Below are positions 35,101 to 42,644 of a stretch of DNA of 64,000 bases, piece by piece. The notes beneath the pieces are model-generated. The model made no database searches. It was not told the DNA's origin and saw only the letters and a program-made list of their open reading frames with translations. Position 1 is the stretch's first letter, and the number at the start of each line of letters is the position of its first letter. Source of the stretch: Mucilaginibacter celer (GTDB taxonomy: Bacteria; Bacteroidota; Bacteroidia; Sphingobacteriales; Sphingobacteriaceae); assembly GCF_003576455.2 (NCBI RefSeq), contig NZ_CP032869.1, forward strand, positions 5,642,001-5,706,000. The letters run 5' to 3'. The position numbers were made by a program, and so were the translations under genes.

Positions 35101-35312
35101 GTGTATCATTGGGTATTGTAATTATGGGCGGGATGCTGTTCTCGCTGGTGTTAACGCTTTATATTATCCCGATGATGTATATGCTGATGGCCGCCAAAAC
35201 CCGTAAAGACCACGACCATGATCCGGAAGATCTGGCTGCAGAGGCCGAAATTGCGGAGGCTGCCCGCCGCCCGCATCACCATGAAGAACCTAAACTGATC
35301 GAAAACCTGTAA
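32151..35312 (+). CDS. RND multidrug efflux transporter (AcrB/HAE1 type)
   Basis: 1053 residues, standard length. Twelve transmembrane segments in two halves separated by large periplasmic loops. TM4 has the proton-relay Asp pair (TGLVVDDGIVVTENIYKK), and the usual N-terminus SIKRPVLATVMSVVIVVFGIIGY and ADASADQIITL are present. The C-terminus ends in a His/Asp-rich tail (HDHDPED..RRPHHHEEP), unusual but seen in some Bacteroidota pumps. Proton-driven export of drugs or lipophilic compounds through the TolC-like channel encoded next. Confidence 0.97.
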   Translation: MSLSSVSIKRPVLATVMSVVIVVFGIIGYKFLGVRDFPSVDPPIISVSTSYSGANADVIESQITEPLEKAINGVPGIRNISSTSSVGSSNITVEFDLDADLETAANDVRDKVGQAQRQLPQDINAPPVVTKADASADQIITLTVSSNTRNINQLDDYAENVLLEGLQTIPGVSTINVQGQRQYAMRLWIDPTKLSAQGLTATDIGAALAKENVELPAGKIEGNNTEVTIRALGKLATEQDFNNLILRTDSNRVIRLRDVGYAVLGSANEETIFKESGVPMVALAIVPQPGANYVQIAKDFYARLEQIKKDLPPDISVKVALDNTRFINQSISEVEETLIVAFVLVVIIIYLFFRDWLIAFRPLIDIPVSLIGAFFIMYIFGFSINILTLLGIVLATGLVVDDGIVVTENIYKKVEAGMAIRKAAFEGSAEIFFAVVSTSVTLAAVFLPIVFLQGFTGRLFREFAVVVAGSVLISAFVSLSLTPMLNVKLIRKDQKKSKFYERTEPFFVNMVKSYHESLVKFMKRKWVSFVILAASVIIIGVLVNVIPSELAPLDDRSLLRYSVTGSEGATYEYMTKYMDKISNLVEDSIPEANINLEIVSPSFGGGGASNTGFGRVGLVAPDQRVRTQQELADWMNKKLKRMPDARAIVVQEQTISGGGSGSRTSLPVQYVIQNQDFEKIRKVLPQFFTEVSKSPVFQGTDVNLKFTKPELRVVTDRERARDLGVSVDDIAQTLQLYYSAGRLDYFLINGKQYQVIAQVDRANRDQPLDLKSVYVRSSKGNLVQLDNVVKTTEGATPPAIYHFNRYKSATVSAGLAPGYTVGDGIKEMDRIAKGLLDDTFSTALSGPSRDYAEGSSNILFAFGFALLLIYLVLAAQFESFIDPFIVMLTVPLAISGAFLSLWLFNQTLNIFSEIGIITLVGLVTKNGILIVEFANQRMEQGIAKYEAVIEAATARLRPILMTSLAVVLGSVPIAFALGAGAKSRVSLGIVIMGGMLFSLVLTLYIIPMMYMLMAAKTRKDHDHDPEDLAAEAEIAEAARRPHHHEEPKLIENL

Positions 35313-35318
35313 TTAAAT

Positions 35319-36644
35319 ATGATGATCAAGAAAATAGCTTGCCTGGTATTCTCTTTCGCGACAGCCATCACCATCGCGAAAGCCCAGCAGCCGCAGGCTC
35401 CGCTGCTTACCCTGAAAGAAGCCGTGGAGATAGCTCTGAAAAACAACTATAATATTAAGCTGTCGCAAAATAACTCAAGCATAGCATCAAACAATGTTAC
35501 GCTGGGCAATGCCGGTATTTTGCCGCAGTTAAATGGTAATTTTACCGATAATAACAGCCGCCAAACCACCAAGCAAACCCGTAATGATGGTACGGTAAAC
35601 AATATCCGCAACGCCAAAAACTCTAACAACAATTACGGCGTAGCCCTTAACTGGACCATTTTTGATGGTTTTGCTATGTTTGCCAATTACGATCAGTTAA
35701 AACAACTAGATAAGCTTGGCATCCTGCGCCTGCAGGATACCATCCAAAGCACCGTTGCTAACGTGGTTGATACCTATTACAGCCTCATCAGCCAAAACGA
35801 GCAGGTGAAGGCCTTAAAGGGCGCTATAGCCATCTCGCGCACCCAACTGCGTATCGCCACCGATAAATTTAATGTGGGCCGTGCTTCAAGGCTTGAAGTG
35901 TTGAATGCACAGGTTAATCTGAACACCGATACCGGCAACCTCGTTATCCAGTACCAGCAGTTTAAAACCACCAAAATTCAGCTTAACCAGTTGCTTATCC
36001 GCGATCTGCAAACCGATTTTTCGGTTGCCGATACCATCATTGTTGATGATAAGCTGGCCCTGGCCGATGTGATCAATAATGCTCAGCTGCAAAATCCAAC
36101 CATCCTGTCGGCACAAATTAACCAGCGCCTGGCCGAGATTAACCTGAAGCAGGTACGGGCAACCCGGTACCCGCAGGTAGGCCTTACCTCCGGCTACACG
36201 TTTACCAACAGCAAAACGCCTGCTGGTTTCACGCTATCGCAAAATGTGCATGGTTTTAACTACGGGCTTACGGCCACAATCAACATATTTGATGGCTTTA
36301 ACCAAAACCGCCGCGAAAAAAATGCAAAAATCCAGATTGATAATGCCAATATCAGCGCCAAACAGGCCAAGCTGAATGTGGAAGCGCAGATCAATAATCT
36401 TTTTGTGACCTATTTATCCGGCCTGGACCTGGTAAAGCTGGAAGAGGCAAATGTTAACCTGAACAAACGCAACCTTGATATCACCCTTGATAAATATAAG
36501 CTGGGCAATATTACTCCGCTGGAAGTTAGGGAAGCGCAGCGTAACTACCTTGATGCGCAATCGAAGTTTTTTGCTGCCCAATACCAGAGTAAACAGGCCG
36601 AGATTATGCTGAAGCAGATCACCAACAGTATTAACATACAGTAA
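35319..36644 (+). CDS. TolC-like outer-membrane efflux protein
   Basis: 441 residues with a signal peptide (IKKIACLVFSFATAITIAKAQ). Two outer-membrane-efflux repeats are visible (LTLKEAVEIALKNNYNIKLSQ at start; DKYKLGNITPLEVREAQRNYLDAQSKFFAAQYQ near the end), each giving helical hairpins and beta strands of a trimeric channel. Third component of the RND tripartite pump; follows the pump gene by 6 bp. An ATG one codon later (35322) could also serve as start. Terminator at 36682-36712. Confidence 0.95.
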   Translation: MMIKKIACLVFSFATAITIAKAQQPQAPLLTLKEAVEIALKNNYNIKLSQNNSSIASNNVTLGNAGILPQLNGNFTDNNSRQTTKQTRNDGTVNNIRNAKNSNNNYGVALNWTIFDGFAMFANYDQLKQLDKLGILRLQDTIQSTVANVVDTYYSLISQNEQVKALKGAIAISRTQLRIATDKFNVGRASRLEVLNAQVNLNTDTGNLVIQYQQFKTTKIQLNQLLIRDLQTDFSVADTIIVDDKLALADVINNAQLQNPTILSAQINQRLAEINLKQVRATRYPQVGLTSGYTFTNSKTPAGFTLSQNVHGFNYGLTATINIFDGFNQNRREKNAKIQIDNANISAKQAKLNVEAQINNLFVTYLSGLDLVKLEEANVNLNKRNLDITLDKYKLGNITPLEVREAQRNYLDAQSKFFAAQYQSKQAEIMLKQITNSINIQ

Positions 36645-36681
36645 TTGTATTTAAGGCTCCGGGCCTTATACAAACCCTATC

Positions 36682-36712
36682 ACCCTTCTTTGCCAGGCAA
36701 AGAAGGGTTTTT
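36682..36712 (+). terminator. intrinsic terminator of RND efflux operon
   Basis: ACCCTTCTTTGCC pairs perfectly with GGCAAAGAAGGGT around a 1-2 nt turn, followed by TTTTT, 38 bp after the TolC-like stop. Confidence 0.85.
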
Positions 36713-36813
36713 CATTTCAGTATCTGCTTGTTTTTTAAGCAAAAACAAAACTTACTTTAAGGTACTTACGTTAACAATCCAAAAAAAACATTTTAATAAT
36801 AAGTTTAAAACCC

Positions 36814-36821
36814 TATTTTTG
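36814..36821 (+). promoter_or_regulatory. -7 element four bases before receiver-protein start
   Basis: TATTTTTG fits TAnnTTTG and ends 4 nt upstream of the ATG at 36826, implying a leaderless or near-leaderless transcript. Confidence 0.5.
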
Positions 36822-36825
36822 AAAT

Positions 36826-37206
36826 ATGACCGTCCCTTTCAAAACCTGTTTGCTTATTGATGATAACTACATCGATAACTTTGTTACGCGCAGGGTTTTG
36901 GAGAGCAATAAATTTGCCGAGCAGATCATCGTGAGGCAATCGCCCATGGAAGCTATCGAGCTTTTGAAAGACGGAACGGTTGACCCGGATGTGATCTTCC
37001 TTGATATCAGGATGCCAGTGATGAACGGGTTTGAATTTTTGCACGAGTTTGACGGTTTGGATATTGCCAAAAAAGGGATCAGGATCTATATGTTATCTTC
37101 ATCGCTTGATCCGACCGATATCCGCGAATCGGCCGATAATAAATACATCACCCAGTTTATCCACAAACCACTCACCAATAAAGCGCTCGAAGAAATTTGT
37201 CTATGA
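36826..37206 (+). CDS. single-domain response regulator (receiver)
   Basis: 126 residues consisting of one CheY-like receiver. Acidic pair DD at 11-12 (CLLIDDNYID), phospho-acceptor Asp in VIFLDIRMPVMNGFEF, T/S in YMLSSSLD and the lysine in HKPLT are all present, so it should be phosphorylated. No output domain; probably a shuttle protein for a histidine kinase encoded elsewhere. Its stop overlaps the next start (ATGA), coupling it to the BadF-type kinase gene. Confidence 0.93.
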   Translation: MTVPFKTCLLIDDNYIDNFVTRRVLESNKFAEQIIVRQSPMEAIELLKDGTVDPDVIFLDIRMPVMNGFEFLHEFDGLDIAKKGIRIYMLSSSLDPTDIRESADNKYITQFIHKPLTNKALEEICL

Positions 37207-38069
37207 TCTTAGTTGCAGATAGCGGGTCATCAAAAACCGACTGGCTGCTCACCGTTTCAGACCAGGAAACGCGTTCGTTCCTTACCGCCGGATTAAATCC
37301 CTACTTTTTAACTGAAAAAGAAATAGCACGTATAGTGCTTGATCAGGCCCCCGAGATGGTGGCCCTGGCGTCTGAAATTTCTGAGATCTATTTTTTTGGC
37401 GCAGGCTGCAGCAGTCCCGACAGGCACGAAATTGTATCCAACGCGCTTAGCCAGCACTTCCCAAAATCATACATCAGTGTTGATAGCGACCTGCTGGGTT
37501 GCGCCTACGCGACCTGCGGGCACGAAAAAGGCATTTGCTGCGTAATGGGTACCGGCAGTAATATTTCTTATTTTGATGGTGAAAGTATTTACGACGGACA
37601 GCACGGCCTGGGCTTTGTGCTGGGCGATGAAGGATCGGGCACCTGGTTCGGCAAAAAATTGATCACCGATTTTTTATACGGCAATATGCCGCACGATATC
37701 AGCCTTAAATTTAACCGGGCATATCACCTCAACAAAGAAATCGTTATTAAAAACGTTTACCAAAAGCCTAACGCCAATACCTACCTGGCATCGTTCAGCA
37801 AGTTTGTAAGCGAGATTAAAGAAACCGAGTACGGCCACGCCATGCTGGTTGACGGCCTGGTGGAGTTTATTGAAAGCAATATCAAATCGTACCCCGAATA
37901 CCATAAATACAAATGCCATTTTGTTGGCTCAATAGCCTACTCTTTTGCCGATGAGCTTACCTCGCTGTGCCACCTTCACGGTGTAAAAACGGGTAAAATC
38001 ATCAAGCAGCCTATTCATGATCTGATGGCTTTTGTGCTGAAGCGGAATGAAATGGCTACCGAGGAGTAG
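37203..38069 (+). CDS. BadF/BadG-type ATPase, N-acetylglucosamine-kinase-like
   Basis: 288 residues from the ATG at 37203 (ATGA overlap with the receiver gene; a TTG at 37197 is less likely). ASKHA-superfamily nucleotide-binding motifs: phosphate 1 ADSGSSKTDW at the N-terminus, GTGSNISYFDG, and GLGFVLGDEGSGTWFG, as in eukaryotic-type N-acetylglucosamine kinases. It likely phosphorylates an amino sugar, possibly from peptidoglycan recycling; the substrate is not certain. Translational coupling with a lone receiver is curious but common in Bacteroidota operons of unrelated genes. Confidence 0.9.
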   Translation: MILVADSGSSKTDWLLTVSDQETRSFLTAGLNPYFLTEKEIARIVLDQAPEMVALASEISEIYFFGAGCSSPDRHEIVSNALSQHFPKSYISVDSDLLGCAYATCGHEKGICCVMGTGSNISYFDGESIYDGQHGLGFVLGDEGSGTWFGKKLITDFLYGNMPHDISLKFNRAYHLNKEIVIKNVYQKPNANTYLASFSKFVSEIKETEYGHAMLVDGLVEFIESNIKSYPEYHKYKCHFVGSIAYSFADELTSLCHLHGVKTGKIIKQPIHDLMAFVLKRNEMATEE

Positions 38070-38113
38070 TATTGAAACTGCTAAATTAAATAAGTAAATT
38101 TTATGCTACAGCT

Positions 38114-38331
38114 GGCGCACGCACAATGTCATTAAGTTAAGAGATTTGGTTGGCTGCACCAGAGGTGCAAAAGCTTTGTAGAAAATGAAATATATCGAAT
38201 TTTTAGTGTGCCAGAGGTACACAACGCCGACGTTCCGTACCTCTGGCACGGCTTAGCAAGCTGAATATTTTACTACAAAGCTGTTCTCCCTCTGGGAGAT
38301 TTCCTTAACTTAATGACATTGGGCGCACGCA
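38114..38331. mobile_element. MITE-like element with 18-bp terminal inverted repeats and 10-bp target duplication
   Basis: The element 38124-38321 (198 bp) begins CAATGTCATTAAGTTAAG and ends with its exact complement CTTAACTTAATGACATTG. Immediately outside both ends is the same 10-bp sequence GGCGCACGCA (38114-38123 and 38322-38331). It has no open reading frame of its own; the interior has palindromes of the GTGCCAGAGGTAC family (38208-38220 / 38237-38249) shared with 10991-11157. This is the structure of a non-autonomous transposable element with a target-site duplication. Confidence 0.78.
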
Positions 38332-38394
38332 TGCCGCGTGTGCCCCCCCGCATGCTAAGTCTCAGCAACACAAATAATACCACTAAGATTTTCC

Positions 38395-38520
38395 TTCCAT
38401 TCGCGTTCTTGCCTCTTTATTCTTGCTTTCTTGCTTCTTCTCCTGCTTCTTCATTCTTCTTCTCCTGCCTCTTTACTCTTACTGTCCTGCCTCTCTTCTT
38501 CCCCTCCTTTTGTCATCCCT
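38395..38520. repeat. pyrimidine-rich degenerate tandem tract
   Basis: About 125 bp nearly free of purines on the plus strand, built from degenerate repeats of TTCTTCTCCTGCCTCTTTA-like units. It lies between the MITE-like element and the SDR promoter. The open frame across it (38313 onward) is low complexity and not credible as a gene. It may be a structured or slippage-prone spacer. With the MITE it accounts for the gene-free stretch 38070-38616. Confidence 0.55.
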
Positions 38521-38540
38521 GCCTAATAAAAATTAATTCA

Positions 38541-38587
38541 GGAACGATTATTCCAAAACAGGCTTACATTTGCGGAACAAACATTCC
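38541..38587 (+). promoter_or_regulatory. SDR promoter with two TetR-like operators
   Basis: Two identical-design inverted repeats GGAAC-N4-ATTCC occur at 38541-38554 and 38574-38587, 33 bp apart (three helical turns). The -7 element TACATTTG (38565-38572, TAnnTTTG) lies between them, so a bound repressor would block the promoter. The likely repressor is the TetR-family protein encoded at 39442-40023. Confidence 0.65.
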
Positions 38588-38616
38588 AAAAACACAAAAC
38601 AAAACATCTGAAAAAA

Positions 38617-39366
38617 ATGAAAAAGTTAGAAAACAAAGTAGCCGTTGTAACCGGAGCATCAAAAGGCATCGGTGCCGAAATAGCAAGAGGATTAGCAGCA
38701 GAAGGTGCTACGGTAGTGGTAAATTACTCGTCAGATAAAGCAGGCGCGGATAAAGTAGTTGCTGATATTACCGGCAATGGCGGCAAAGCTATCGCAGTGC
38801 AGGGCGATGTTTCAAAAACCGCCGATGTGGAGCGTATTTTCGCAACAACAACTGAGGCTTTCGGTTCGGCCGATATCCTGGTTAATAATGCCGGTGTATA
38901 TCAATTTACCCCTATCGAGGATGTAACTGAAGAAGAGTTTCACCGTCAGTTTAATATCAACGTATTAGGGTTATTATTGGCAACCAAAGGTGCTGTGGCC
39001 AGCTTTGGTGATAAAGGTGGCAGCATAATTAACATCAGCTCAACTGTAACCCGTATCACTCCTCCGCAAAGTGCTATCTACACCGGCACAAAAGGCGCGG
39101 TTGATTCTATCACACAGGTATTATCAAAAGAGCTTGGTCCAAAGAAAATCCGTGTAAACGCCATTAACCCAGGCATGGTTGAAACTGAGGGTACACATAC
39201 CGCGGGTTTTATCGGTAGTGATTTTCAGGTAAATATGGAAGCGACAACGCCGCTTGGCCGTATCGGTCAGCCAAATGATATAGCGCCTGTGGCCGTGTTC
39301 CTGGCATCTGATGATTCACGTTGGTTAACCGGCGAGATCATTATTGCCAGCGGCGGTATAAGGTAA
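38617..39366 (+). CDS. short-chain dehydrogenase/reductase
   Basis: 249 residues, classical SDR. Cofactor motif TGASKGIG (14-21), NNAG, catalytic Ser in NISSTVT and YxxxK (YTGTKGA), and NPGMVETEG after it. The basic residues near the first turn favour NADP(H) as in FabG-like reductases. A TetR regulator follows on the same strand; two operator-like repeats surround its promoter. The natural substrate is unknown; TetR-controlled SDR genes of this kind often respond to a reactive carbonyl or xenobiotic. Confidence 0.94.
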   Translation: MKKLENKVAVVTGASKGIGAEIARGLAAEGATVVVNYSSDKAGADKVVADITGNGGKAIAVQGDVSKTADVERIFATTTEAFGSADILVNNAGVYQFTPIEDVTEEEFHRQFNINVLGLLLATKGAVASFGDKGGSIINISSTVTRITPPQSAIYTGTKGAVDSITQVLSKELGPKKIRVNAINPGMVETEGTHTAGFIGSDFQVNMEATTPLGRIGQPNDIAPVAVFLASDDSRWLTGEIIIASGGIR

Positions 39367-39404
39367 GCTAAGGTTCGCGTTTAAACAATTAACTAAAAAT
39401 GAAT

Positions 39405-39438
39405 AGCTTTGCCTTTTAAAACAGGCGAAGCTTTTTTT
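39405..39438 (+). terminator. terminator overlapping tetR promoter element
   Basis: AGCTTTGCC (39405-39413) pairs with GGCGAAGCT (39424-39432) and is followed by T7, forming an intrinsic terminator after the SDR gene. The left arm contains TAGCTTTG (39404-39411), matching the -7 consensus TAnnTTTG, so the same bases may serve as promoter of tetR. Confidence 0.65.
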
Positions 39439-39441
39439 ATT

Positions 39442-40023
39442 ATGGCACGAACCAAGGATTTTGATGAAGAAGAGGTACTGAATAAGGCCATCTGTATTTT
39501 TTGGAACAAGGGATACAATGGCACCTCTATGCAGGATCTGGTAGATGGCCTCGGCATAAGCCGGTCAAGCATGTACGATACTTTTACAGATAAGCATACC
39601 CTGTATATTAAAGCCCTTGAAAGCTATCAGAAAAAGGCCGATCAGCACGTTTGTAACATCATTAAAACCAACGGCAGCGCCAAGGCGGCTATAAAAAAAC
39701 TGCTTGAACTAACTGTTGATGACCTGATAAAAGATGATCAGCAAAAAGGCTGTTTTATGGTGAATGCCGAAATTGAAGTAGCATCGCACGATGATTGTGT
39801 AAAAGAAATGATTTGTAAAAGTGTGCAAACAATGGAAAATGCTTTCCACTACGCTATAAAAAGCGGCCAGGAAACCGGCGAGATCACGGCCCGCCAGGAT
39901 GCCCGCGCGCTTGCCCGTTTCATATCTAATACCATTAAAGGCTTGCAGGTATCGGCAAAATCAATTCAGGACCGCGCTTTTTTTGATGATATTATCCAGA
40001 CTACGCTTTCGGTACTTGATTAA
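39442..40023 (+). CDS. TetR-family transcriptional regulator
   Basis: 193 residues from the ATG at 39442; the TTG at 39409 would place the start in the terminator hairpin. N-terminal helix-turn-helix (FDEEEVLNKAICIFWNKGYNGTSMQDLVDGLGISRSSMYDTFTDKHTLYIKAL) followed by a ligand-binding helical domain with a TetR_C-type GCFMVNAEIE block. Likely repressor of the upstream SDR gene through the GGAAC-N4-ATTCC repeats. It ends 4 bp inside the convergent lnt gene end, tail-to-tail. Confidence 0.93.
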   Translation: MARTKDFDEEEVLNKAICIFWNKGYNGTSMQDLVDGLGISRSSMYDTFTDKHTLYIKALESYQKKADQHVCNIIKTNGSAKAAIKKLLELTVDDLIKDDQQKGCFMVNAEIEVASHDDCVKEMICKSVQTMENAFHYAIKSGQETGEITARQDARALARFISNTIKGLQVSAKSIQDRAFFDDIIQTTLSVLD

Positions 40024-41642
40024 GCAGTTAATACCTGCTTTCTCTTCAACCGCATCCCCAGCAAAAACAACACACCTACACCTGTAAGTATACAACCTGC
40101 CTGCGGAATATAATCACCGTGCTTCACATAAAAGGTAAGTTCGCTGTTTAAGTTGATATCCTGCTTAATGGCAGTTTTGGTCCACCATTCGGTATGTTTA
40201 ACCACATCGCCCCGTTGGTTGATAAATGCCGAGATCCCGGTATTGGCCGAGCGGCAAACCCAGCGGCGGGTTTCGATGGCGCGCAGCTTGGCATAATCCA
40301 GGTGCTGATCTTTGCCTGAAGTGTTTTCCCACCAGCCATCATTGGTAATTATCGCTATAAACTGCGCCCCTTTTTTAACCGACCGGGCAACATAGCCGCC
40401 CCAGATAGATTCAAAACAAATTGATGGCGCAGCACCAATGCCGCTTTGCGAGTAAAACACACCCGCATCTTTATCAGGAGCATAAGTACCGGTAGCACCG
40501 CCCAGATGTTCAAATACCGGCTTCAGGAACGATAGCGCATTGCCAAACGGCAACGACTCGGCACCGGGTACCAATCGCGATTTATGGTAGGTTTGCAGCC
40601 TGTCGCCGTTTTCAATGCTCAGGGCCGTGTTGTAGCTGTCATAAAACCCTCCCTCCTGCATCGGCTTGGCAGTTTCGGTGGCCCTGGTATCATATGTTTT
40701 ATACGTTTCGGCACCGGTTATCAGGTTTGCATTTTTGTAATTGCGCAAAAAGAAGCGGGCCTGCCCTATCAGGTTGCTGCTTCGCAGTTTATCCTCATCA
40801 ATATATTCGGGTAAAGCCGTTTCGGGCCAGATAAAATACTCGGTATTAGGCTGCGCTATCTGCCGCGAAAGATGGATCAGGATATCAACCTGCAAATTAG
40901 CCGGAATATTCCCCTCTTTTTCATAAGGGTCAATATTGGGCTGTGCCACCACTACGTTTGATGGGTTTTGCTCCTCAACATAATTGCTATAAACCGACAG
41001 CGAGTAGCCAAGCGGTGCCAATAAAACCACTAACGCAACGCCGATTAGCGATAAACGGGTATTTTTTGTTTGCGCTTCGCGGAGGCCAACGTAAATCAAA
41101 AACACGAGGATATTAATTGTACAGACCCACAATGTACCGCCGTAAACGCCGGTATACTCATACCATTGTACCCACTGGTGCGAAATGGCAAAACCATTGC
41201 CCAAAGTCATCCACGGAAAATTCAGATCCCAGCTTTGGTGCAGGTACTCGTAACCTACCCAAAAACAAACAAGGCCAATGAGCGCCACCCATCGCGGAGC
41301 AACTAATCTTAACCTGTAGTACAGCCAAAAAGCCGCAGCCATTAACAAGGGCCCAAGCGAATAAGGGATCAATGTAATAGGAATTGCTACAATTTCGCCC
41401 ACTATTTTAAGGGCATTATAAACCCAGTAAACGCAAAGCGTATTCCAGATTAAAAAACCAATGAAGGCGGTGTTGAATACGCGTCTGCCTTTTTTTGCCT
41501 TATCATCTTTAATAATGTTTTCGATAGCCAGCAACATTGGCACAAAGCCAATAAACAGTAAAAAAGTGGTATAAGGTGTAGGCGGCCAGGCTATCCACAA
41601 AAGCAGACCTGATAGTATAGCTAATGGTAGGTTTTTTTTCAT
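40020..41642 (-). CDS. lnt: apolipoprotein N-acyltransferase
   Basis: 540 residues. Six to eight N-terminal transmembrane helices (LPLAILSGLLLWIAWPPTP, FLLFIGFVPMLLAIE...) precede a nitrilase-like catalytic domain with the triad Glu (FIWPETALPEY), Lys (HKSRLVPGAE) and Cys (SICFESIWGGYVA). A last helix at the C-terminus. It adds the third acyl chain to the N-terminal cysteine of lipoproteins in the inner membrane. Length and motifs are canonical. A family A repeat lies immediately upstream. Confidence 0.95.
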   Translation of the reverse strand: MKKNLPLAILSGLLLWIAWPPTPYTTFLLFIGFVPMLLAIENIIKDDKAKKGRRVFNTAFIGFLIWNTLCVYWVYNALKIVGEIVAIPITLIPYSLGPLLMAAAFWLYYRLRLVAPRWVALIGLVCFWVGYEYLHQSWDLNFPWMTLGNGFAISHQWVQWYEYTGVYGGTLWVCTINILVFLIYVGLREAQTKNTRLSLIGVALVVLLAPLGYSLSVYSNYVEEQNPSNVVVAQPNIDPYEKEGNIPANLQVDILIHLSRQIAQPNTEYFIWPETALPEYIDEDKLRSSNLIGQARFFLRNYKNANLITGAETYKTYDTRATETAKPMQEGGFYDSYNTALSIENGDRLQTYHKSRLVPGAESLPFGNALSFLKPVFEHLGGATGTYAPDKDAGVFYSQSGIGAAPSICFESIWGGYVARSVKKGAQFIAIITNDGWWENTSGKDQHLDYAKLRAIETRRWVCRSANTGISAFINQRGDVVKHTEWWTKTAIKQDINLNSELTFYVKHGDYIPQAGCILTGVGVLFLLGMRLKRKQVLTA

Positions 41643-41661
41643 GTAAGATATGATTCCCGTC

Positions 41662-41743
41662 CGTCATTGCGAGGAACGAAGCAATCGCGAACTATACAGG
41701 GCGAACCTGCTTATCGGGGATTGCTTCGTTCCTCGCAATGACG
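41662..41743. repeat. palindromic repeat, family A copy 2
   Basis: CGTCATTGCGAGGAACGAAGC is inverted as GCTTCGTTCCTCGCAATGACG, with a central ACTATACAGGGCGAACC region also present in the copies at 22579-22675 and 48022-48099. It separates the lnt and rsmI genes. Confidence 0.85.
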
Positions 41744-41765
41744 TCTGGGTAAATTTATATACTAT

Positions 41766-42485
41766 TTATTCCTCCTCCTCATCCCTGTCATACTTCCCCT
41801 TGGTCGGTTTAGTCGGAGCCCCGGCCACGCACATCACAAACTCGCCTTTCATAGGATGGGTTTCAAAGTACTGCTTTACCTCGGCAACTGTACCCCGTAC
41901 TGTTTCCTCAAACATTTTGGTTAGTTCGCGCGATACCGAGATCTGCCTGTCGGCACCAAAATAGGTGGCCATCTCATCCAGCGTTTTTAACAAACGGTGC
42001 GGCGACTCGTAAAGTATAATGGTACGCTCTTCAAGCGCTAAAAATTTATAGCGGGTTTGCCGACCTTTTTTCAACGGCAAAAAACCCTCAAAGCAAAACT
42101 TATCTGTAGGGAAGCCGGAGTTAACCAACGCCGGCACAAAAGCAGTAGCACCGGGCAAACACTCAACAGCGATATTGAACTTTAAAGCCTCGCGCACCAG
42201 ATAAAATCCCGGGTCGGAAATGGCCGGCGTACCGGCATCCGAGATGAGCGCAATGTTTTTCCCTTCCAGCAAAAATTTCACTATCTCGTTGCTTGATTGG
42301 TGTTCATTATGCTGATGGTGCGAAAACACTTTTTGATGGATCTCGAAATGTTTCAGCATAGGTGCCGAAGTACGGGTATCCTCGGCCAAAATCAGATCGG
42401 CCTCTTTCAGCACACGGATGGCCCTGAAGGTCATATCCTCAAGGTTACCTATCGGGGTTGGAACTAAGTATAGTTTACCGGGCAT
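41766..42485 (-). CDS. rsmI: 16S rRNA (cytidine-1402-2'-O)-methyltransferase
   Basis: 239 residues of the tetrapyrrole-methylase (SPOUT-unrelated, MTase class III) family. Diagnostic N-terminus PTPIGNLEDMTFRAIRVL, SAM-binding loop ISDAGTPAISDPG, and GATAFVPALVNSGFP, LYESPHRL. Methylates the 2'-OH of C1402 in 16S rRNA. The C-terminal acidic tail (YDRDEEEE) is longer than usual. The gene is divergent from serS with an inverted repeat between. Confidence 0.95.
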   Translation of the reverse strand: MPGKLYLVPTPIGNLEDMTFRAIRVLKEADLILAEDTRTSAPMLKHFEIHQKVFSHHQHNEHQSSNEIVKFLLEGKNIALISDAGTPAISDPGFYLVREALKFNIAVECLPGATAFVPALVNSGFPTDKFCFEGFLPLKKGRQTRYKFLALEERTIILYESPHRLLKTLDEMATYFGADRQISVSRELTKMFEETVRGTVAEVKQYFETHPMKGEFVMCVAGAPTKPTKGKYDRDEEEE

Positions 42486-42487
42486 TA

Positions 42488-42615
42488 GTTAGTTTGCAGT
42501 TATCAGTTTGCAGTAGGCAATTCAGTTTTGGTAAGTGACTGGCTATTTGCATTTATTACTGAAGCATAGCATCCTGAATAAAAAACTGCAAACTGCACAC
42601 TACAAACTGCCAACT
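42488..42615. repeat. inverted repeat between rsmI and serS
   Basis: The left arm contains TTTGCAGTTATCAGTTTGCAGT (given in short form: two CAGTTTGCAG-like units) and the right arm their inverses AAACTGCAAACTGC...CAAACTGCC. The serS -7 element follows directly. Such CTGCAAACTG arms are another dispersed family. Confidence 0.6.
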
Positions 42616-42620
42616 GATTA

Positions 42621-42628
42621 TATCTTTG
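42621..42628 (+). promoter_or_regulatory. -7 element upstream of serS
   Basis: TATCTTTG fits TAnnTTTG and lies 16 nt upstream of the serS ATG at 42645, predicting a leader of roughly 10 nt. Confidence 0.55.
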
Positions 42629-42644
42629 CCTAAAAAATAAAATA

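Noticed and set aside
36645-36860. Open frame after the TolC-like gene
   Set aside because: It runs through the intrinsic terminator and into the receiver gene in a different phase; composition does not look coding.
38313-38738. Open frame of about 141 codons on the plus strand across the MITE edge and pyrimidine tract
   Set aside because: Composition is low complexity (Ser/Phe/Leu/Cys-rich from the CT tract), it overlaps the better supported SDR gene and its promoter, and it crosses the element boundary.
41650-41964. Plus-strand frame between lnt and rsmI
   Set aside because: It consists of the family A palindrome and the antisense of rsmI.
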